Source: an uncultured Thiothrix sp.
GTDB taxonomy: Bacteria; Pseudomonadota; Gammaproteobacteria; Thiotrichales; Thiotrichaceae
Assembly (NCBI RefSeq): GCF_937873765.1
Contig: NZ_CALMZC010000038.1
Coordinates: 124,001-188,000 of the forward strand
DNA: 64,000 nucleotides
Direction of reading: 5' to 3'
A model generated the notes under the pieces. It had not been told where the DNA came from, ran no database searches, and was given only the letters and a program-made list of their open reading frames with translations. This document shows positions 1-9,645 of this stretch, piece by piece; positions within the stretch are counted from its first letter, which is position 1, and every line of letters begins with the position of its first letter. Both the position numbers and the translations under genes were made by a program.

Positions 1-6
1 CAGTCG

Positions 7-798
7 ATGCGTATTGTAGTGGCTTTAGTCGTAGTGTTATATGGGCTAGCAGCTTTGTATGGCTATTACTGGTGGAACGGCAGCCAACAAAAATTCACTG
101 AAACTCGAGTGGCACAGCCAACGGCAACTGCTCCTGTGCAAACCACGCCGGAGCCGTTGCGGTTTTCAGATGTTAAGCTTGCTGACAATACCCAATTAAT
201 TAGTCAGCAACTCCAGAACTTGCAAACTAGTTTTGAAGCCCGCTTGCAAGAGCTGCAAATTCAACAAACTAAAACTTTAGTGAGTTTACAAAAGCAAATT
301 GATGAGTTGAAGCAACAGCAAGCACAAGTTTTGGCACAAACTCAATCCAGCTCGCCCGCATCAACTCAAACACCTAGCGCTGACCAAAGCTCTATGGCGG
401 CACTCGTTGCAGAGCCACCTCCAGCCGAACAAGCTTTTGAGAGTCAAGCTCTGCAGGCGAAGCCTAGCTTAAAGGCTCAACTGACCCAGCTCGACCTTAA
501 GCTCCAAACGGATACCCCGGATGTGGCACGCCAAAGTGTTTTCCAGCAAAAAGCAGAAAATGCATTGAATCAAGCACAGCTTGGTACTCTTTTACAAACT
601 CGGGCCGAGTGTGGACAAAGTTTTTGTAAGCTTGATATTCAAGGGCAAGTACCTACAGGTGTTGATCCTTTGCAAGCTTTATGGGAGCAGAATGTGTTTC
701 CAGAGTCCACTGAAGTGATGACGATTCCTAAACCAGATGGTTCAGGCTGGTTAGTCTATATTGCAGCAGAGGGGCAGTCTTTAGCTAACACACCTTAG
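7..798 (+). CDS. Membrane-anchored coiled-coil protein of unknown function
   Basis: I do not recognise this family. Residues 4-23 form one hydrophobic segment with a short basic start, so the protein is probably anchored in the inner membrane with the rest in the periplasm. Residues 60-105 are rich in Gln, Leu and Lys with heptad spacing and look like a coiled coil. A Pro/Ser/Thr/Ala-rich linker follows. The last 80 residues form a compact domain with two Cys (about 201 and 206) that could make a disulfide. The frame is open upstream of the ATG to the window edge, so the true start may lie outside. It is convergent with ubiD, with 13 bp between the stops. Confidence 0.55.
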   Translation: MRIVVALVVVLYGLAALYGYYWWNGSQQKFTETRVAQPTATAPVQTTPEPLRFSDVKLADNTQLISQQLQNLQTSFEARLQELQIQQTKTLVSLQKQIDELKQQQAQVLAQTQSSSPASTQTPSADQSSMAALVAEPPPAEQAFESQALQAKPSLKAQLTQLDLKLQTDTPDVARQSVFQQKAENALNQAQLGTLLQTRAECGQSFCKLDIQGQVPTGVDPLQALWEQNVFPESTEVMTIPKPDGSGWLVYIAAEGQSLANTP

Positions 799-811
799 TC
801 GAAAATTACTA

Positions 812-2275
812 TTAAATTCCCAGCTCCTTCCACATCTCATCCACTCTTTCTTTCACCTTTTGCTCCATTATAATTGGAGTACCCCATTCGCGCGTGGTTT
901 CACCTTTCCATTTATTAGTTGCATCTAAGCCCATTTTTGAACCAAGCCCAGACACAGGCGAGGCAAAATCAAGGTAATCAATCGGGGTATTTTCAATCAA
1001 AACGGTATCGCGTGCTGGATCCATACGAGTGGTCATTGCCCAGATGACATCCTGCCAACTGCGGGTGTTTATATCCTCATCCACCACAATAATAAATTTG
1101 GTGTACATAAACTGGCGTAAGAATGACCAAACCCCCATCATTACGCGTTTGGCATGTCCGGCATATTGCTTTTTAATACTCACTACGGCCATGCGATATG
1201 AACAGCCTTCAGACGGTAAGTAGAAATCGACAATTTCTGGAAATTGCTTTTGCAGAATGGGTACAAAAACCTCATTTAAAGCCACTCCTAAAATAGCTGG
1301 TTCATCCGGTGGGCGTCCTGTATAGGTGCTATGATAAATGGGGTCTTTGCGATGCGTAATACGTTCAATTGTAAACACGGGGAAGGTATCGACTTCATTA
1401 TAATAACCCGTGTGATCCCCATAAGGACCTTCCGGCGCATAATCATTCGGATAAATAAAGCCTTCGAGCACAAATTCAGCAGAAGCTGGCACTTGCAAAT
1501 CAGACAGCAAGGCTTTAGCTAATTCAGTACGTGACCCCCGCAATAAGCCAGCAAAGGCATATTCTGACAAAGTATCAGGCACTGGTGTCACCGCACCCAA
1601 AATCGTCGCTGGGTCGGCACCCAAAGCTACCGCCACAGGAAAAGGCTCACCCGGATGTTTACGTTGCCAGTCTAGGAAATCTAGAGCGCCCCCACGATGC
1701 GACAGCCAACGCATAATAACTTTGTTTTTGCCTAAGACTTGCTGGCGATAAATCCCTAAATTCTGGCGCTTTTTCTCAGGGCCTTTGGTAATGACTAAGC
1801 CCCAAGTGATTAAAGGCGCCACATCGCCCGGCCAACAATGTTGAATTGGCAGTTTACTAAGATCAACCTGTTCGCCCTCTAAGACTACCTCTTGGCAAGC
1901 TGGACGGCTGACCTGTTTCGGTGCCATATCCAGCACTTTTTTGAAAACGGGCAAAGCATGCCAAGCATCTTTCAAACTTTTCGGTGGTTCTGGTTGTTTA
2001 AGCGCTGCAAGTAAACTACCTATTTCGCGTAAAGCTTCAGTCGATTCTTTCCCCATGCCTAAAGCAACCCGACGGGGTGTACCAAAAAGATTGGCTAAGA
2101 CCGGGATACTATGACCTTTAGGTTTCTCAAATAAGAGAGCTGGGCCACCCGCACGTAATACACGGTCAGCGATTTCAGTCATTTCTAAATGTGGGTCGAC
2201 TTCGGTCTTAATCCGTTTAAGTTCACCCATTTTTTCCAATTGCTGGATAAAATCACGTAAGTCTTGATAGTTCAT
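812..2275 (-). CDS. ubiD: UbiD decarboxylase (4-hydroxy-3-polyprenylbenzoate decarboxylase)
   Basis: UbiD uses prenylated FMN, made by UbiX, and Mn/K ions to remove the carboxyl group of 4-hydroxy-3-polyprenylbenzoate in ubiquinone synthesis. The 487-residue length matches the family. The N-terminus ([14 protein letters not shown]) is typical, and the conserved acidic segment [11 protein letters not shown] lies near residue 282. The gene is divergent from the MenA-like prenyltransferase at 2338, with 62 bp between the two starts, so both quinone-related genes may share a control region. No ubiX is seen in the window. The start ATG is the only good one and gives the canonical N-terminus. Confidence 0.95.
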   Translation of the reverse strand: MNYQDLRDFIQQLEKMGELKRIKTEVDPHLEMTEIADRVLRAGGPALLFEKPKGHSIPVLANLFGTPRRVALGMGKESTEALREIGSLLAALKQPEPPKSLKDAWHALPVFKKVLDMAPKQVSRPACQEVVLEGEQVDLSKLPIQHCWPGDVAPLITWGLVITKGPEKKRQNLGIYRQQVLGKNKVIMRWLSHRGGALDFLDWQRKHPGEPFPVAVALGADPATILGAVTPVPDTLSEYAFAGLLRGSRTELAKALLSDLQVPASAEFVLEGFIYPNDYAPEGPYGDHTGYYNEVDTFPVFTIERITHRKDPIYHSTYTGRPPDEPAILGVALNEVFVPILQKQFPEIVDFYLPSEGCSYRMAVVSIKKQYAGHAKRVMMGVWSFLRQFMYTKFIIVVDEDINTRSWQDVIWAMTTRMDPARDTVLIENTPIDYLDFASPVSGLGSKMGLDATNKWKGETTREWGTPIIMEQKVKERVDEMWKELGI

Positions 2276-2337
2276 TAGTCCATAATAGCGGAAAATAGCT
2301 CAGTGTCGCTATGCCCTTGAGAGAGTTTGATTAGACT

Positions 2338-3276
2338 ATGCCACAAGAACCAACCATCGCTTTATTACAGAAATCGCCCTTAGTGCGTTACAGCTTAGCT
2401 ACACGCCCCGCATTTTTATTAGCGAGCATTATGCCGGTCTGTGTAGGAGCAGCAACAGCTAGTTATCAAGGCTATGCTTTCCATATGGGTTTGTTTGTTT
2501 TAAGTATCCTAGCAATCCTATTTATTCATGCCGGTGTGAATGTAATTAATGATTATTACGATGAGCAAAATGGCACGGATCGACTAAATACAGAGCGGAT
2601 TTACCCCTTTACAGGCGGGAGCCGTTTTATCCAAAATCAAGTGTTAAGCGCCCAACAAACCTTGCATTTCGCTTGGAGCTTATTAGGGGCTGCGATTCTG
2701 TTGGGATTGATCCTAGTGTGGCAAACTGGAAGCGATTTGCTTTGGATTGGTTTCGCTGGCTGTTTATTCAGTTGGGGTTATTCAGTGCCACCTTTACAGT
2801 TAAATAGTCGTGGGTTAGGTGAGCCTGCCGTGGTGATCAGTATCGGGATATTAGCTCCCTTAGGTGCTTGGTATGTGCAAACGAGTGAGTTGGCTTGGTA
2901 TCCCTGCTGGATAGGTTTGCCCTTAGGTTTACTAGCGATGAATATTTTGCTGATTAATCAATTTCCGGATGCTAAAGCTGATGCAGCCAGTGGTAAACAT
3001 CATTGGGTTGTCCGTTTTGGGGCGCACACAGCAGCTTGGATATACTTAGCTAGTGTTTTGCTAGCTGGCCTGATCTTGATGTTTCTAATAATTAGTGGTT
3101 TGCTGCCTAGTTTAGCTTTAATCAGTGGTTTAGCCCTAATTTTGAGTTTAAGAGCTGCTTGGTTATTGAAACGTGATGCTTTGCACACCGAGTGTTTAGC
3201 GCCTGCTATCAAAATGACGATTGCGAGCGTTATTTTGCATGGCAGCTTATTAACTTTAAGTTTAGCGCTGGTATAG
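2338..3276 (+). CDS. UbiA-superfamily prenyltransferase, MenA-like
   Basis: This integral membrane enzyme probably attaches a polyprenyl chain to an aromatic quinone precursor. About eight hydrophobic helices are visible. The first Asp-rich motif is NDYYDEQNGTD near residue 78, with the D-x3-D-x5-D spacing of MenA (1,4-dihydroxy-2-naphthoate prenyltransferase), not the ND-x2-DR-x2-D spacing of UbiA. The second motif, FPDAKADAASGKHHWVVRFG near residue 208, also has MenA form. The length of 312 residues fits. No other menaquinone gene is present here, so the actual acceptor is uncertain. truD follows after 7 bp, so the two are probably co-transcribed. Confidence 0.8.
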   Translation: MPQEPTIALLQKSPLVRYSLATRPAFLLASIMPVCVGAATASYQGYAFHMGLFVLSILAILFIHAGVNVINDYYDEQNGTDRLNTERIYPFTGGSRFIQNQVLSAQQTLHFAWSLLGAAILLGLILVWQTGSDLLWIGFAGCLFSWGYSVPPLQLNSRGLGEPAVVISIGILAPLGAWYVQTSELAWYPCWIGLPLGLLAMNILLINQFPDAKADAASGKHHWVVRFGAHTAAWIYLASVLLAGLILMFLIISGLLPSLALISGLALILSLRAAWLLKRDALHTECLAPAIKMTIASVILHGSLLTLSLALV

Positions 3277-3283
3277 TCTGCAC

Positions 3284-4327
3284 ATGACTCCTAATTTTAC
3301 GATGGCAGTTTTTGCCCGCGCTTATGACGCACCTTTGACAGGACAGTTTCGCCTGCAGCCTGAAGACTTTATTGTTAATGAACAGATTGACATTGACTTG
3401 TCGGGACAAGGCGAGCATTTATGGCTACAGGTGCGCAAAACCGGTGCGAATACCGACTGGGTGGCAGGTCAGCTTGCGCGTTGTGCGCAGGTGCCCGCTA
3501 GTGAGGTTGGCTATGCTGGTTTAAAGGATCGACATGCGGTCACCACTCAGTGGTTTAGTGTGCAATTGCCCGGTAAAGCCGACCCCAGTTTTGGCGATTT
3601 GCCGCCAGAGATCGAAATCCTGCAACAGCAACGCCATGACAAAAAATTGCGCCGTGGTGCCTTGCTAAGTAATGAGTTTATTCTGACCTTACGGAATTGC
3701 TCAGGTGATTTTGCAGCGGCTGCCACGATTTGTGCTGAGATCAGTCAGCGTGGCTTACCGAATTATTACGGTGAACAGCGCTTTGGACATAATATGGGCA
3801 ATTTAACCAAAGCCCAACGCTGGTTTGAAGGTAACTTCACGCCCAAACTACGCAATCAACGCAGTCTTTACCTATCAGCTGCGCGTTCATGGATTTTTAA
3901 CCATGTCCTCTCCACACGTATTCAGCAGCAGACTTGGGATCAGCGGGTAACCGGTGATGTATTTATGTTTGAAGGTGGTAGCGCTTGGTTCGTGGATGAT
4001 ACGAGTCCTGAATTAGCCACACGTTTAGCCGCTTTAGATTTGCATCCAACCGGTGTGTTGTGGGGACGCGGTGAACTAGCTAGTCAAGGTGCTGTGCGTG
4101 AGTTGGAGCTAGAGCAAGCCGCGCTATTTCCTATTTTCTGCACAGGCTTAGAAAAGCAAGGGCTTAAACAAGAGCGCCGTGCTTTGCGTATCAAAGTAAC
4201 TAATTTGGAGTTTAAGCCATTAGATGCAACTACCCTCCATCTTAGTTTTAGTTTGCCTGCGGGGGCTTATGCGACGGTTTTACTAGAACAATTAGGTCAA
4301 TTCAGCACGGCAGATAAAATTAATTAA
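3284..4327 (+). CDS. truD: tRNA pseudouridine(13) synthase TruD
   Basis: TruD converts U13 to pseudouridine in tRNA-Glu. The catalytic motif YAGLKDRHAVT carries the nucleophilic Asp82. The second family motif, YYGEQRFGHNMGN, lies near residue 165. At 347 residues it has the usual size. The ATG at 3284 lies only 7 bp after the prenyltransferase stop. A second ATG at 3302 would give MAVFARAYDAPL, which looks more like usual TruD N-termini. Neither start has a clear Shine-Dalgarno sequence, so the start could be six codons later. Confidence 0.95.
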   Translation: MTPNFTMAVFARAYDAPLTGQFRLQPEDFIVNEQIDIDLSGQGEHLWLQVRKTGANTDWVAGQLARCAQVPASEVGYAGLKDRHAVTTQWFSVQLPGKADPSFGDLPPEIEILQQQRHDKKLRRGALLSNEFILTLRNCSGDFAAAATICAEISQRGLPNYYGEQRFGHNMGNLTKAQRWFEGNFTPKLRNQRSLYLSAARSWIFNHVLSTRIQQQTWDQRVTGDVFMFEGGSAWFVDDTSPELATRLAALDLHPTGVLWGRGELASQGAVRELELEQAALFPIFCTGLEKQGLKQERRALRIKVTNLEFKPLDATTLHLSFSLPAGAYATVLLEQLGQFSTADKIN

Positions 4328-4452
4328 ATTCGACAACTAATGTTTATCACGATAAGAACTTAATAAAAGTGTAATAGTATTACTCTTAAATTCTGGTTAG
4401 AAAGGATGCAGAAAAGTATTAACCTTGCTGCATTTTAAGTGACACTTCTCAG

Positions 4453-5055
4453 TTATTGTGGGTTCAATCTCACATTAGCTGGCGTAGTGGGTGTATTGTT
4501 TTCAGCAGCAACAGAACTTGCTGGAGTTTCTGCTGACGCTGCTTGTTGTGCTTCAATATGTGCTTGGATTTCTGGAGTAGCTAACACTTGACGCAATTGC
4601 TCTTCTTGGTCTTTAGCTAAGGAGGTTTGAATAATCCGACCTTGGAAACCTTTTAGACCTTCTAAAACTTTATCGGTGGTTGCACGTCGCACTAATACAA
4701 ATAGCATTGCTTGACCGGATTGCATAGCATTACCAAGGTCTTTCATGAAATTGTCATCAATCCCAATATCACTCAAAGCACCAGTTAGTGCTCCTGTCCC
4801 CGCACCCACGGCAGCGCCTAATAAGGGATTTAAAAACAGCATACCAATCAACATTCCCCAAAAAGTACCGCCCACAGCACCTGCAGCCGTTAAATTGACA
4901 GCCTGATGTAATTTAATTTTGCCATCGGCACTTTTAGTGACAACTACTGCATCTTCCATTTCAATTAAATAATCTTTTTGCATGGAGACAAGCTTTTCGC
5001 GCATCGCAAAAGCTGATTTTTCGTCATCAAAAGCAACAGCTACTAAGCTACTCAT
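4453..5055 (-). CDS. DUF1269-family membrane protein
   Basis: This 200-residue protein has the DUF1269 pattern: an N-terminal ferredoxin-like half (SSLVAVAFDDEKSAF), a Gly/Ala-rich central hydrophobic hairpin (about residues 59-95) and a second soluble half. The C-terminus is an Ala/Gln/Thr-rich tail. The molecular function of the family is not established. I chose the ATG at 5055 because AGGAG stands six bases before it and it gives the family N-terminus. An upstream ATG at 5094 would add 13 residues. It sits alone downstream of bioF on the same strand. The 130-bp gap to truD is AT-rich. Confidence 0.85.
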   Translation of the reverse strand: MSSLVAVAFDDEKSAFAMREKLVSMQKDYLIEMEDAVVVTKSADGKIKLHQAVNLTAAGAVGGTFWGMLIGMLFLNPLLGAAVGAGTGALTGALSDIGIDDNFMKDLGNAMQSGQAMLFVLVRRATTDKVLEGLKGFQGRIIQTSLAKDQEEQLRQVLATPEIQAHIEAQQAASAETPASSVAAENNTPTTPANVRLNPQ

Positions 5056-5177
5056 AGAAATCTCCTGAAGATAGGGGGTAATAGATAAAGACACGCAAAC
5101 ATGTGCTGTACTAGTGATTTAGTATGCTTTTTGTATTTTGTAAATAGCACTATGCAGGGTTTTTTAAAATTAAATTA

Positions 5178-6335
5178 CTATTTAAGTATTTGTCCTAAAG
5201 TCTCTAATAAAAACTCAACTTGTTGCTGGGTATGCGCAGCGGATAACGTAATTCTTAAGCGTGCTGTATTAGTAGGTACGGTTGGTGGGCGAATCGCTGT
5301 GATTAAAACACCGCGCTGTTCTAACTGCTGGCTGATAGCGAGTGCTTTAGCGTTTTCGCCCACTAAAATCGGCTGAATAGCAGTCTGTGAGGCCATTAAA
5401 TCTAAGCCTAATTGTGCAGCCCCTTTACGAAAAATTTGGATAAGATCTTGCAAATGCTCACGTCGCCAAGTTTCTGTTTGGACGATTTTCAGGCTAGCTA
5501 AAGTAGCAGCAGCCATTGCTGGTGGTTGTGCGGTGGTATAGATATAGGGGCGGGCAGTTTGAATTAAAAACTCAATCAGCTCAGTGCTACCTGCGACAAA
5601 AGCGCCCGCAGTACCTAAGGCCTTTCCTAATGTACCCATTAGGATGGCATCTGCTTGGCCTAAGTGTTCTGCTTCGAGTAAACCAGCTCCTGTTGGTCCT
5701 AATACTCCAAACCCATGGGCATCATCCACAATTAGCCAAGCATCGTGAGCATGGGCTAAAGTAGCTAATGCTTTAACGGGTGCCGTATCACCATCCATGC
5801 TAAACACACCATCAGTCACAATGATTTTTTGACCGCTAGTTTGTGCTGCTAAGCGTTTACTCAGATGTTCAGTATTATTGTGTGCGTAGCGGATCAGTTT
5901 TGCGCCGGATAACAAGGCAGCATCTAAGAGCGAAGCATGATTCAGGCGATCTTGATAAACCGTATCATGGCGCTCAGCTAATGCATTAGTAAGGCCCAGA
6001 TTCGCCATATAGCCTGTCGAAAATAGTAAGGCACGTTCACGCTGAGTAAACTCAGCTAAAGCCTCTTCAAGCTGTTGATGCAAGCGCGAATGCCCGTTCA
6101 CTAAATGCGCAGCACCGCTGCCCACTCCGTATTGATCAGCCGCTTGCTGCAAGGCTCGAATGATTGCAGGGTGATTAGCTAAACCTAAATAGTCATTGCT
6201 GCAAAAGGTCAGCATGCTTTTACCATTCACTTGCATGCTTGGCTGTTGAGGACTTTCGGTAATGCGGGGGCGGCGATAGAGATGCTGAGTTTGACGCTCA
6301 ACGAGTAGCTGACGGAGGCGCGTATATTTATTCAT
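5178..6335 (-). CDS. bioF: 8-amino-7-oxononanoate synthase BioF
   Basis: BioF is the PLP-dependent alpha-oxoamine synthase that joins pimeloyl-ACP (or -CoA) to alanine in biotin synthesis. The PLP lysine is K238 in [11 protein letters not shown]. The [11 protein letters not shown] segment (46-56) and [11 protein letters not shown] (203-213) are family hallmarks. The length of 385 residues is standard. No other biotin gene is adjacent, so the pathway is dispersed in this genome. It lies downstream of tusA on the same strand, with a terminator hairpin at 6360-6382 between them, so it probably has its own promoter in the short gap. Confidence 0.95.
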   Translation of the reverse strand: MNKYTRLRQLLVERQTQHLYRRPRITESPQQPSMQVNGKSMLTFCSNDYLGLANHPAIIRALQQAADQYGVGSGAAHLVNGHSRLHQQLEEALAEFTQRERALLFSTGYMANLGLTNALAERHDTVYQDRLNHASLLDAALLSGAKLIRYAHNNTEHLSKRLAAQTSGQKIIVTDGVFSMDGDTAPVKALATLAHAHDAWLIVDDAHGFGVLGPTGAGLLEAEHLGQADAILMGTLGKALGTAGAFVAGSTELIEFLIQTARPYIYTTAQPPAMAAATLASLKIVQTETWRREHLQDLIQIFRKGAAQLGLDLMASQTAIQPILVGENAKALAISQQLEQRGVLITAIRPPTVPTNTARLRITLSAAHTQQQVEFLLETLGQILK

Positions 6336-6359
6336 GCTATATTATAGCGCTTAACCTAA

Positions 6360-6382
6360 AAAAGGCACTGTGTGTGCCTTTT
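6360..6382 (-). terminator. Rho-independent terminator of tusA
   Basis: Perfect 9-bp inverted repeat (AAAAGGCAC / GTGCCTTTT) with a 5-base loop. On the minus strand the left arm reads out as a run of six U residues. It lies 25 bp downstream of the tusA stop and before the bioF start. The symmetric A and T runs could also let it act on plus-strand transcripts. Confidence 0.75.
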
Positions 6383-6407
6383 AAATCATGAGCTAAAAAC
6401 TAAAACT

Positions 6408-6638
6408 TTAGTTTTTCTTAATATAGAAAGTATATTCGCCATTATTTTCTGAGCTAGCCACTAGTTCATTGCCAGTTTGTTTGGCATAAGCTTCCATATC
6501 CTTGACAGAGCCGGGATCAGTTGCGACTATTTTTAAGACATCACCAGCAGCCATACTAGTCATGGCTTTTTTGGTGCGCAGAATGGGTAAAGGGCAATTC
6601 AAGCCACGGGCATCCAACTCTGTGTTGAAATCGGTCAT
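6408..6638 (-). CDS. tusA: Sulfur carrier protein TusA (SirA/YedF family)
   Basis: A 76-residue TusA-family protein. The Cys-Pro-x-Pro motif in LDARGLNCPLPILRTKKAM (Cys15) carries the persulfide that TusA hands to partner proteins for tRNA thiolation or, in sulfur oxidisers, to the Hdr/Dsr systems. The ATG at 6638 has AGGAGAGG just upstream. It is monocistronic and divergent from dapF. No dsr, hdr or rhd genes are adjacent, so the sequence alone does not say which sulfur pathway it serves. Confidence 0.9.
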   Translation of the reverse strand: MTDFNTELDARGLNCPLPILRTKKAMTSMAAGDVLKIVATDPGSVKDMEAYAKQTGNELVASSENNGEYTFYIKKN

Positions 6639-6765
6639 TTTCCTCTCCTGATTTCGATTAAGATGATCGGTAAAGCACTATATAATATCTCGCTAATATA
6701 GCAGTAATATCGCTTTATCGCTATATATTTGTATACTAATATACTTACGGAGACAAGGGGCATAC

Positions 6766-7605
6766 ATGCTAGCGCAGTCGATTCGTTTCACCAAAATGCA
6801 TGGTTTAGGTAATGATTTCGCAGTGTTTGATGCGATCAATCAAGCCTTGGAGTTTGATACTGCTTTAGTGAAGTTTCTTGCTGATCGACATGAGGGGATT
6901 GGCTTTGATCAGCTCTTGATTGTGGAGTCGTATGCAGGTAATGATGCTGATTTCCGCTACCGGATTTTTAATGCTGATGGTAGTGAGGTCGAGCATTGTG
7001 GGAATGGAGCACGCTGTTTTGCACGTTTTGTTTACGAACAAGGTCTAACGCAGAAGACTAGCATTCCAGTTATGACCGAATCTGGACGGATTGTCTTAGA
7101 TTTAACCGCAGATGGGCAGGTTACCGTTAATATGGGCATACCTCGGTTAGAGCCTGCTGAAATTCCATTCATTTTCCAACAGCGCCAAATACTCTATACT
7201 GTGGAAATAGGGCAAGATTCTGTGCAGTTAGCAGCAGTGTCAATGGGCAATCCACACGCTGTGCTACAAGTCATAGACACGGAAACAGCACCGGTCGAAT
7301 CCTTAGGAGCAATTTTAGAATCCCATCCTCTGTTTCCAAAGCGCGTTAATGTCGGATTTATGCAAGTGCTAGATGCTGATCACATTCGGTTGCGCGTTTT
7401 CGAGCGGGGAGTTGGTGAAACTCGAGCCTGTGGAACAGGTGCTTGTGCGGCTGTGGTAGCAGGACGTTTACAAGGCCTATTGGCTGACCAAGTACAGGTG
7501 GAGTTGCCCGGTGGACGTTTGCAAATTTCATGGCAAGGCGAAGGACAGCCCGTTTATATGACCGGGCCTGCAACGACCGTTTATACAGGTACAGTGACAG
7601 TATGA
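6766..7605 (+). CDS. dapF: Diaminopimelate epimerase DapF
   Basis: DapF interconverts LL- and meso-diaminopimelate for lysine and peptidoglycan synthesis without a cofactor, using two active-site cysteines. Both are present: Cys78 in [12 protein letters not shown] and Cys222 in [10 protein letters not shown]. The length of 279 residues is typical. GGAGACAAGGGG lies before the ATG. The stop overlaps the next start as ATGA, so DUF484 is translationally coupled. The order dapF-DUF484-xerC is the conserved gammaproteobacterial arrangement. Confidence 0.97.
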   Translation: MLAQSIRFTKMHGLGNDFAVFDAINQALEFDTALVKFLADRHEGIGFDQLLIVESYAGNDADFRYRIFNADGSEVEHCGNGARCFARFVYEQGLTQKTSIPVMTESGRIVLDLTADGQVTVNMGIPRLEPAEIPFIFQQRQILYTVEIGQDSVQLAAVSMGNPHAVLQVIDTETAPVESLGAILESHPLFPKRVNVGFMQVLDADHIRLRVFERGVGETRACGTGACAAVVAGRLQGLLADQVQVELPGGRLQISWQGEGQPVYMTGPATTVYTGTVTV

Positions 7606-8324
7606 GCATTCCATTAAAACAACAGGAAATAACTGCTGAGCAGGTGGCTGCTTATCTCCGAGCAAACACTGATTTTTTTCTCGAACAAGGCGATCTCTTA
7701 GATGGCTTGTTTATCCCACATCGCCACACCGGTGAGGCCATCTCTTTATTAGAGCACTTAGTGCAACGCCAACGTGATCGGCAAGCGCAACTCTCGCGTC
7801 AAATGGAAGACATGCTGCGAGCTGCGCGTGAAAGTGAACGGGTGGTAGTAAGTTTGCATCATTTGGCTTTAGAACTAATGAGCTGTGATAGTCTCGATGA
7901 TGTCGTTGCGACCTGTCGCGATTTAATGTGTTCTGAGTTTGAGGCAGATAGTGTCATCTTGCGCCTCATTGGCCGTGGTCAATCCGGTGACAGCAGTTTG
8001 CATTTTATTGATCCCGATGATCGCGCTTTAAAACAGATGGCAGGTCTATTCCAGAAGCGTCAACCGGTCTGTGGACGCTTACGTCCTAAGCAGCAAATTT
8101 TCCTGTTCGGAGAGGAAAATACGGCGATTAAATCAGCCGTACTGATTCCTTTATTTGAAGCGCGCAATATTGGCGTCTTAGCTTTAGGTAGTGAGCATGA
8201 AGATCGCTTCCATCCGGGCATGGGGACTTTATTTATTAGCCAATTGGGTGATCTGGTATCGCGAGCCTTATCCTTGCATTTAGAAGCTTGGGTTGACCCA
8301 TCACTCGAATCCAGTCATTCTTAG
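7602..8324 (+). CDS. DUF484 family protein (GAF-like)
   Basis: This 240-residue protein is the DUF484 partner usually found between dapF and xerC. Residues about 15-75 contain the N-terminal helical part ([19 protein letters not shown]) and a coiled-coil stretch. Residues about 95-235 resemble a GAF domain. Its biochemical role is unknown. I chose the ATG at 7602 because it overlaps the dapF stop as ATGA and gives the family N-terminus [11 protein letters not shown]. An in-frame ATG at 7530 would lie within dapF. xerC starts 3 bp after the stop. Confidence 0.9.
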   Translation: MSIPLKQQEITAEQVAAYLRANTDFFLEQGDLLDGLFIPHRHTGEAISLLEHLVQRQRDRQAQLSRQMEDMLRAARESERVVVSLHHLALELMSCDSLDDVVATCRDLMCSEFEADSVILRLIGRGQSGDSSLHFIDPDDRALKQMAGLFQKRQPVCGRLRPKQQIFLFGEENTAIKSAVLIPLFEARNIGVLALGSEHEDRFHPGMGTLFISQLGDLVSRALSLHLEAWVDPSLESSHS

Positions 8325-8327
8325 TAC

Positions 8328-9224
8328 ATGGATCTACAGGTATTCGAGCGTTATCAACATTATCTGCAGAGCGAAAAACGCTATTCGCCCTTAACTTTGT
8401 CTGCCTACCAGCAAGACTTAGGTGATTTTGTTAAATGGCTGGAACAGCTTAAACAAGCACCTGCAGTCATTCAAGTTAAAGCTTTTCATATTCGTGATTG
8501 GATAAGTGCTTTGCGGCGGCGCGGACTCGAAGGTCGTAGCTTGCAACGCAAACTATCTTCCCTACGTCGCTTTTACCAGTTTCTCCTGCGCGAAGGCTTA
8601 GTTAATTCGAATCCTTGTTTTGATGTTCCCGTTCCAAAACCCCCCCCCCATTTACCCGAAATCCTAAATGCGGATCAACTGGAGTATTTGCTGGACACAC
8701 ACCCTGAAGGTGCATTGGAGTTGCGTGATTGCGCGATAATGGAACTATTTTATTCTTCAGGGGTGCGCTTAGCGGAGTTGGTAGGTTTGAATGTGAATCA
8801 TCTCGATTTAAACCAAGGTATGATGCGTGTGCGTGGTAAGGGTGACAAAGAACGCGATGTACCGATTGGGCAACAGGCTGTTAAGGCTTTAAGAGCTTGG
8901 CTAAGTGTGCGTTCTGATTTATGTGATAGTGACGAGCAAGCTTTATTCGTGAGCCAACAACGGCGACGCATTAGTATGCGTAATGTGCAAGCTCGATTGA
9001 TTTACTGGCAGGAAAAGCGTGGTCTAGCGCAGCGTTTGCATCCCCATAAATTGCGGCATTCTTGTGCCAGTCATTTATTGGAGTCTTCTAGTGATTTACG
9101 CGCTGTGCAAGAGTTGCTGGGTCATGTCAATATTGGCACAACCCAGATTTATACCCATTTAGATTTTCAGCGTCTGGCGGCGGTATATGATAAAGCGCAT
9201 CCGCGCGCGCATAAAAAGCCCTAA
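8328..9224 (+). CDS. xerC: Tyrosine recombinase XerC
   Basis: XerC works with XerD at dif to resolve chromosome dimers. The 298-residue protein has an N-terminal SAM-like DNA-binding domain (1-100) and a C-terminal catalytic domain. Catalytic residues are visible: Arg147 (SGVRLAEL), Lys171 (RGKGDKERDV), His240 and Arg243 (HPHKLRHS), His266 (LLGHVNIG) and Tyr275 (TTQIYTHL). It closes the dapF-DUF484-xerC operon. A run of ten C residues at 8640-8649 encodes three prolines in the linker between the two domains, and slippage there would truncate the protein. Confidence 0.96.
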   Translation: MDLQVFERYQHYLQSEKRYSPLTLSAYQQDLGDFVKWLEQLKQAPAVIQVKAFHIRDWISALRRRGLEGRSLQRKLSSLRRFYQFLLREGLVNSNPCFDVPVPKPPPHLPEILNADQLEYLLDTHPEGALELRDCAIMELFYSSGVRLAELVGLNVNHLDLNQGMMRVRGKGDKERDVPIGQQAVKALRAWLSVRSDLCDSDEQALFVSQQRRRISMRNVQARLIYWQEKRGLAQRLHPHKLRHSCASHLLESSSDLRAVQELLGHVNIGTTQIYTHLDFQRLAAVYDKAHPRAHKKP

Positions 9225-9235
9225 CTGATTGAGTT

Positions 9236-9601
9236 CTAAGGGTTAGGAGGCATCATTTTTGGCGCCTCATAGAACACATAATCCGTTGAGTAGTCGCTAA
9301 TTTCAAAATATACATAACTTTCATTATTATCCGCTACACCATTGAGGTTAGCATCTAGATAGCCATTGCCAAAACGGTAAGGACGATCTGCGCTAGAATT
9401 TGTGCCTGTGGCAGTACTTAATTTATCGATTTTAACAAAGCGTCTCATCAATTTACCGCCACTATAGACTTCTAGCACACCATTGGTGCCTGTCCAGTTA
9501 TTAATGGCTCGCCCAATTTGGTTTTGAGTTTCTTGGGTGCAGCCCACCATTAACAAGCTAGCAGCAGACAGGGTTAGCAGTGCTTTACTGATACTTCGCA
9601 T
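9236..9601 (-). CDS. Small lipoprotein, function unknown
   Basis: The 121-residue product begins with a signal peptide and a lipobox ending in LMVGC, so Cys21 should be lipidated. The mature part contains a short beta-rich domain with VLEVYSGGKLMRRFVKIDKL and a Tyr/Asp-rich end. I do not recognise the family. It is the last gene of a probable minus-strand group with the ankyrin protein (44 bp upstream) and the DUF815 ATPase. It is convergent with xerC, with 11 bp between stops. Confidence 0.7.
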   Translation of the reverse strand: MRSISKALLTLSAASLLMVGCTQETQNQIGRAINNWTGTNGVLEVYSGGKLMRRFVKIDKLSTATGTNSSADRPYRFGNGYLDANLNGVADNNESYVYFEISDYSTDYVFYEAPKMMPPNP

Positions 9602-9645
9602 ATCTAGACTCTTGGGTTATTTGGAAAGTATCAGTTTAGCAGTTC

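Noticed and set aside
6640..6765. Clear promoters in the tusA-dapF divergent region
   Set aside because: Several TATA-like words (such as TATACT near 6733) occur in AT-rich sequence, but none has a convincing -35 box at the proper distance.
9216..9250. Terminator between xerC and the lipoprotein gene
   Set aside because: Only a 6-bp stem with a long loop and no T-run is present.
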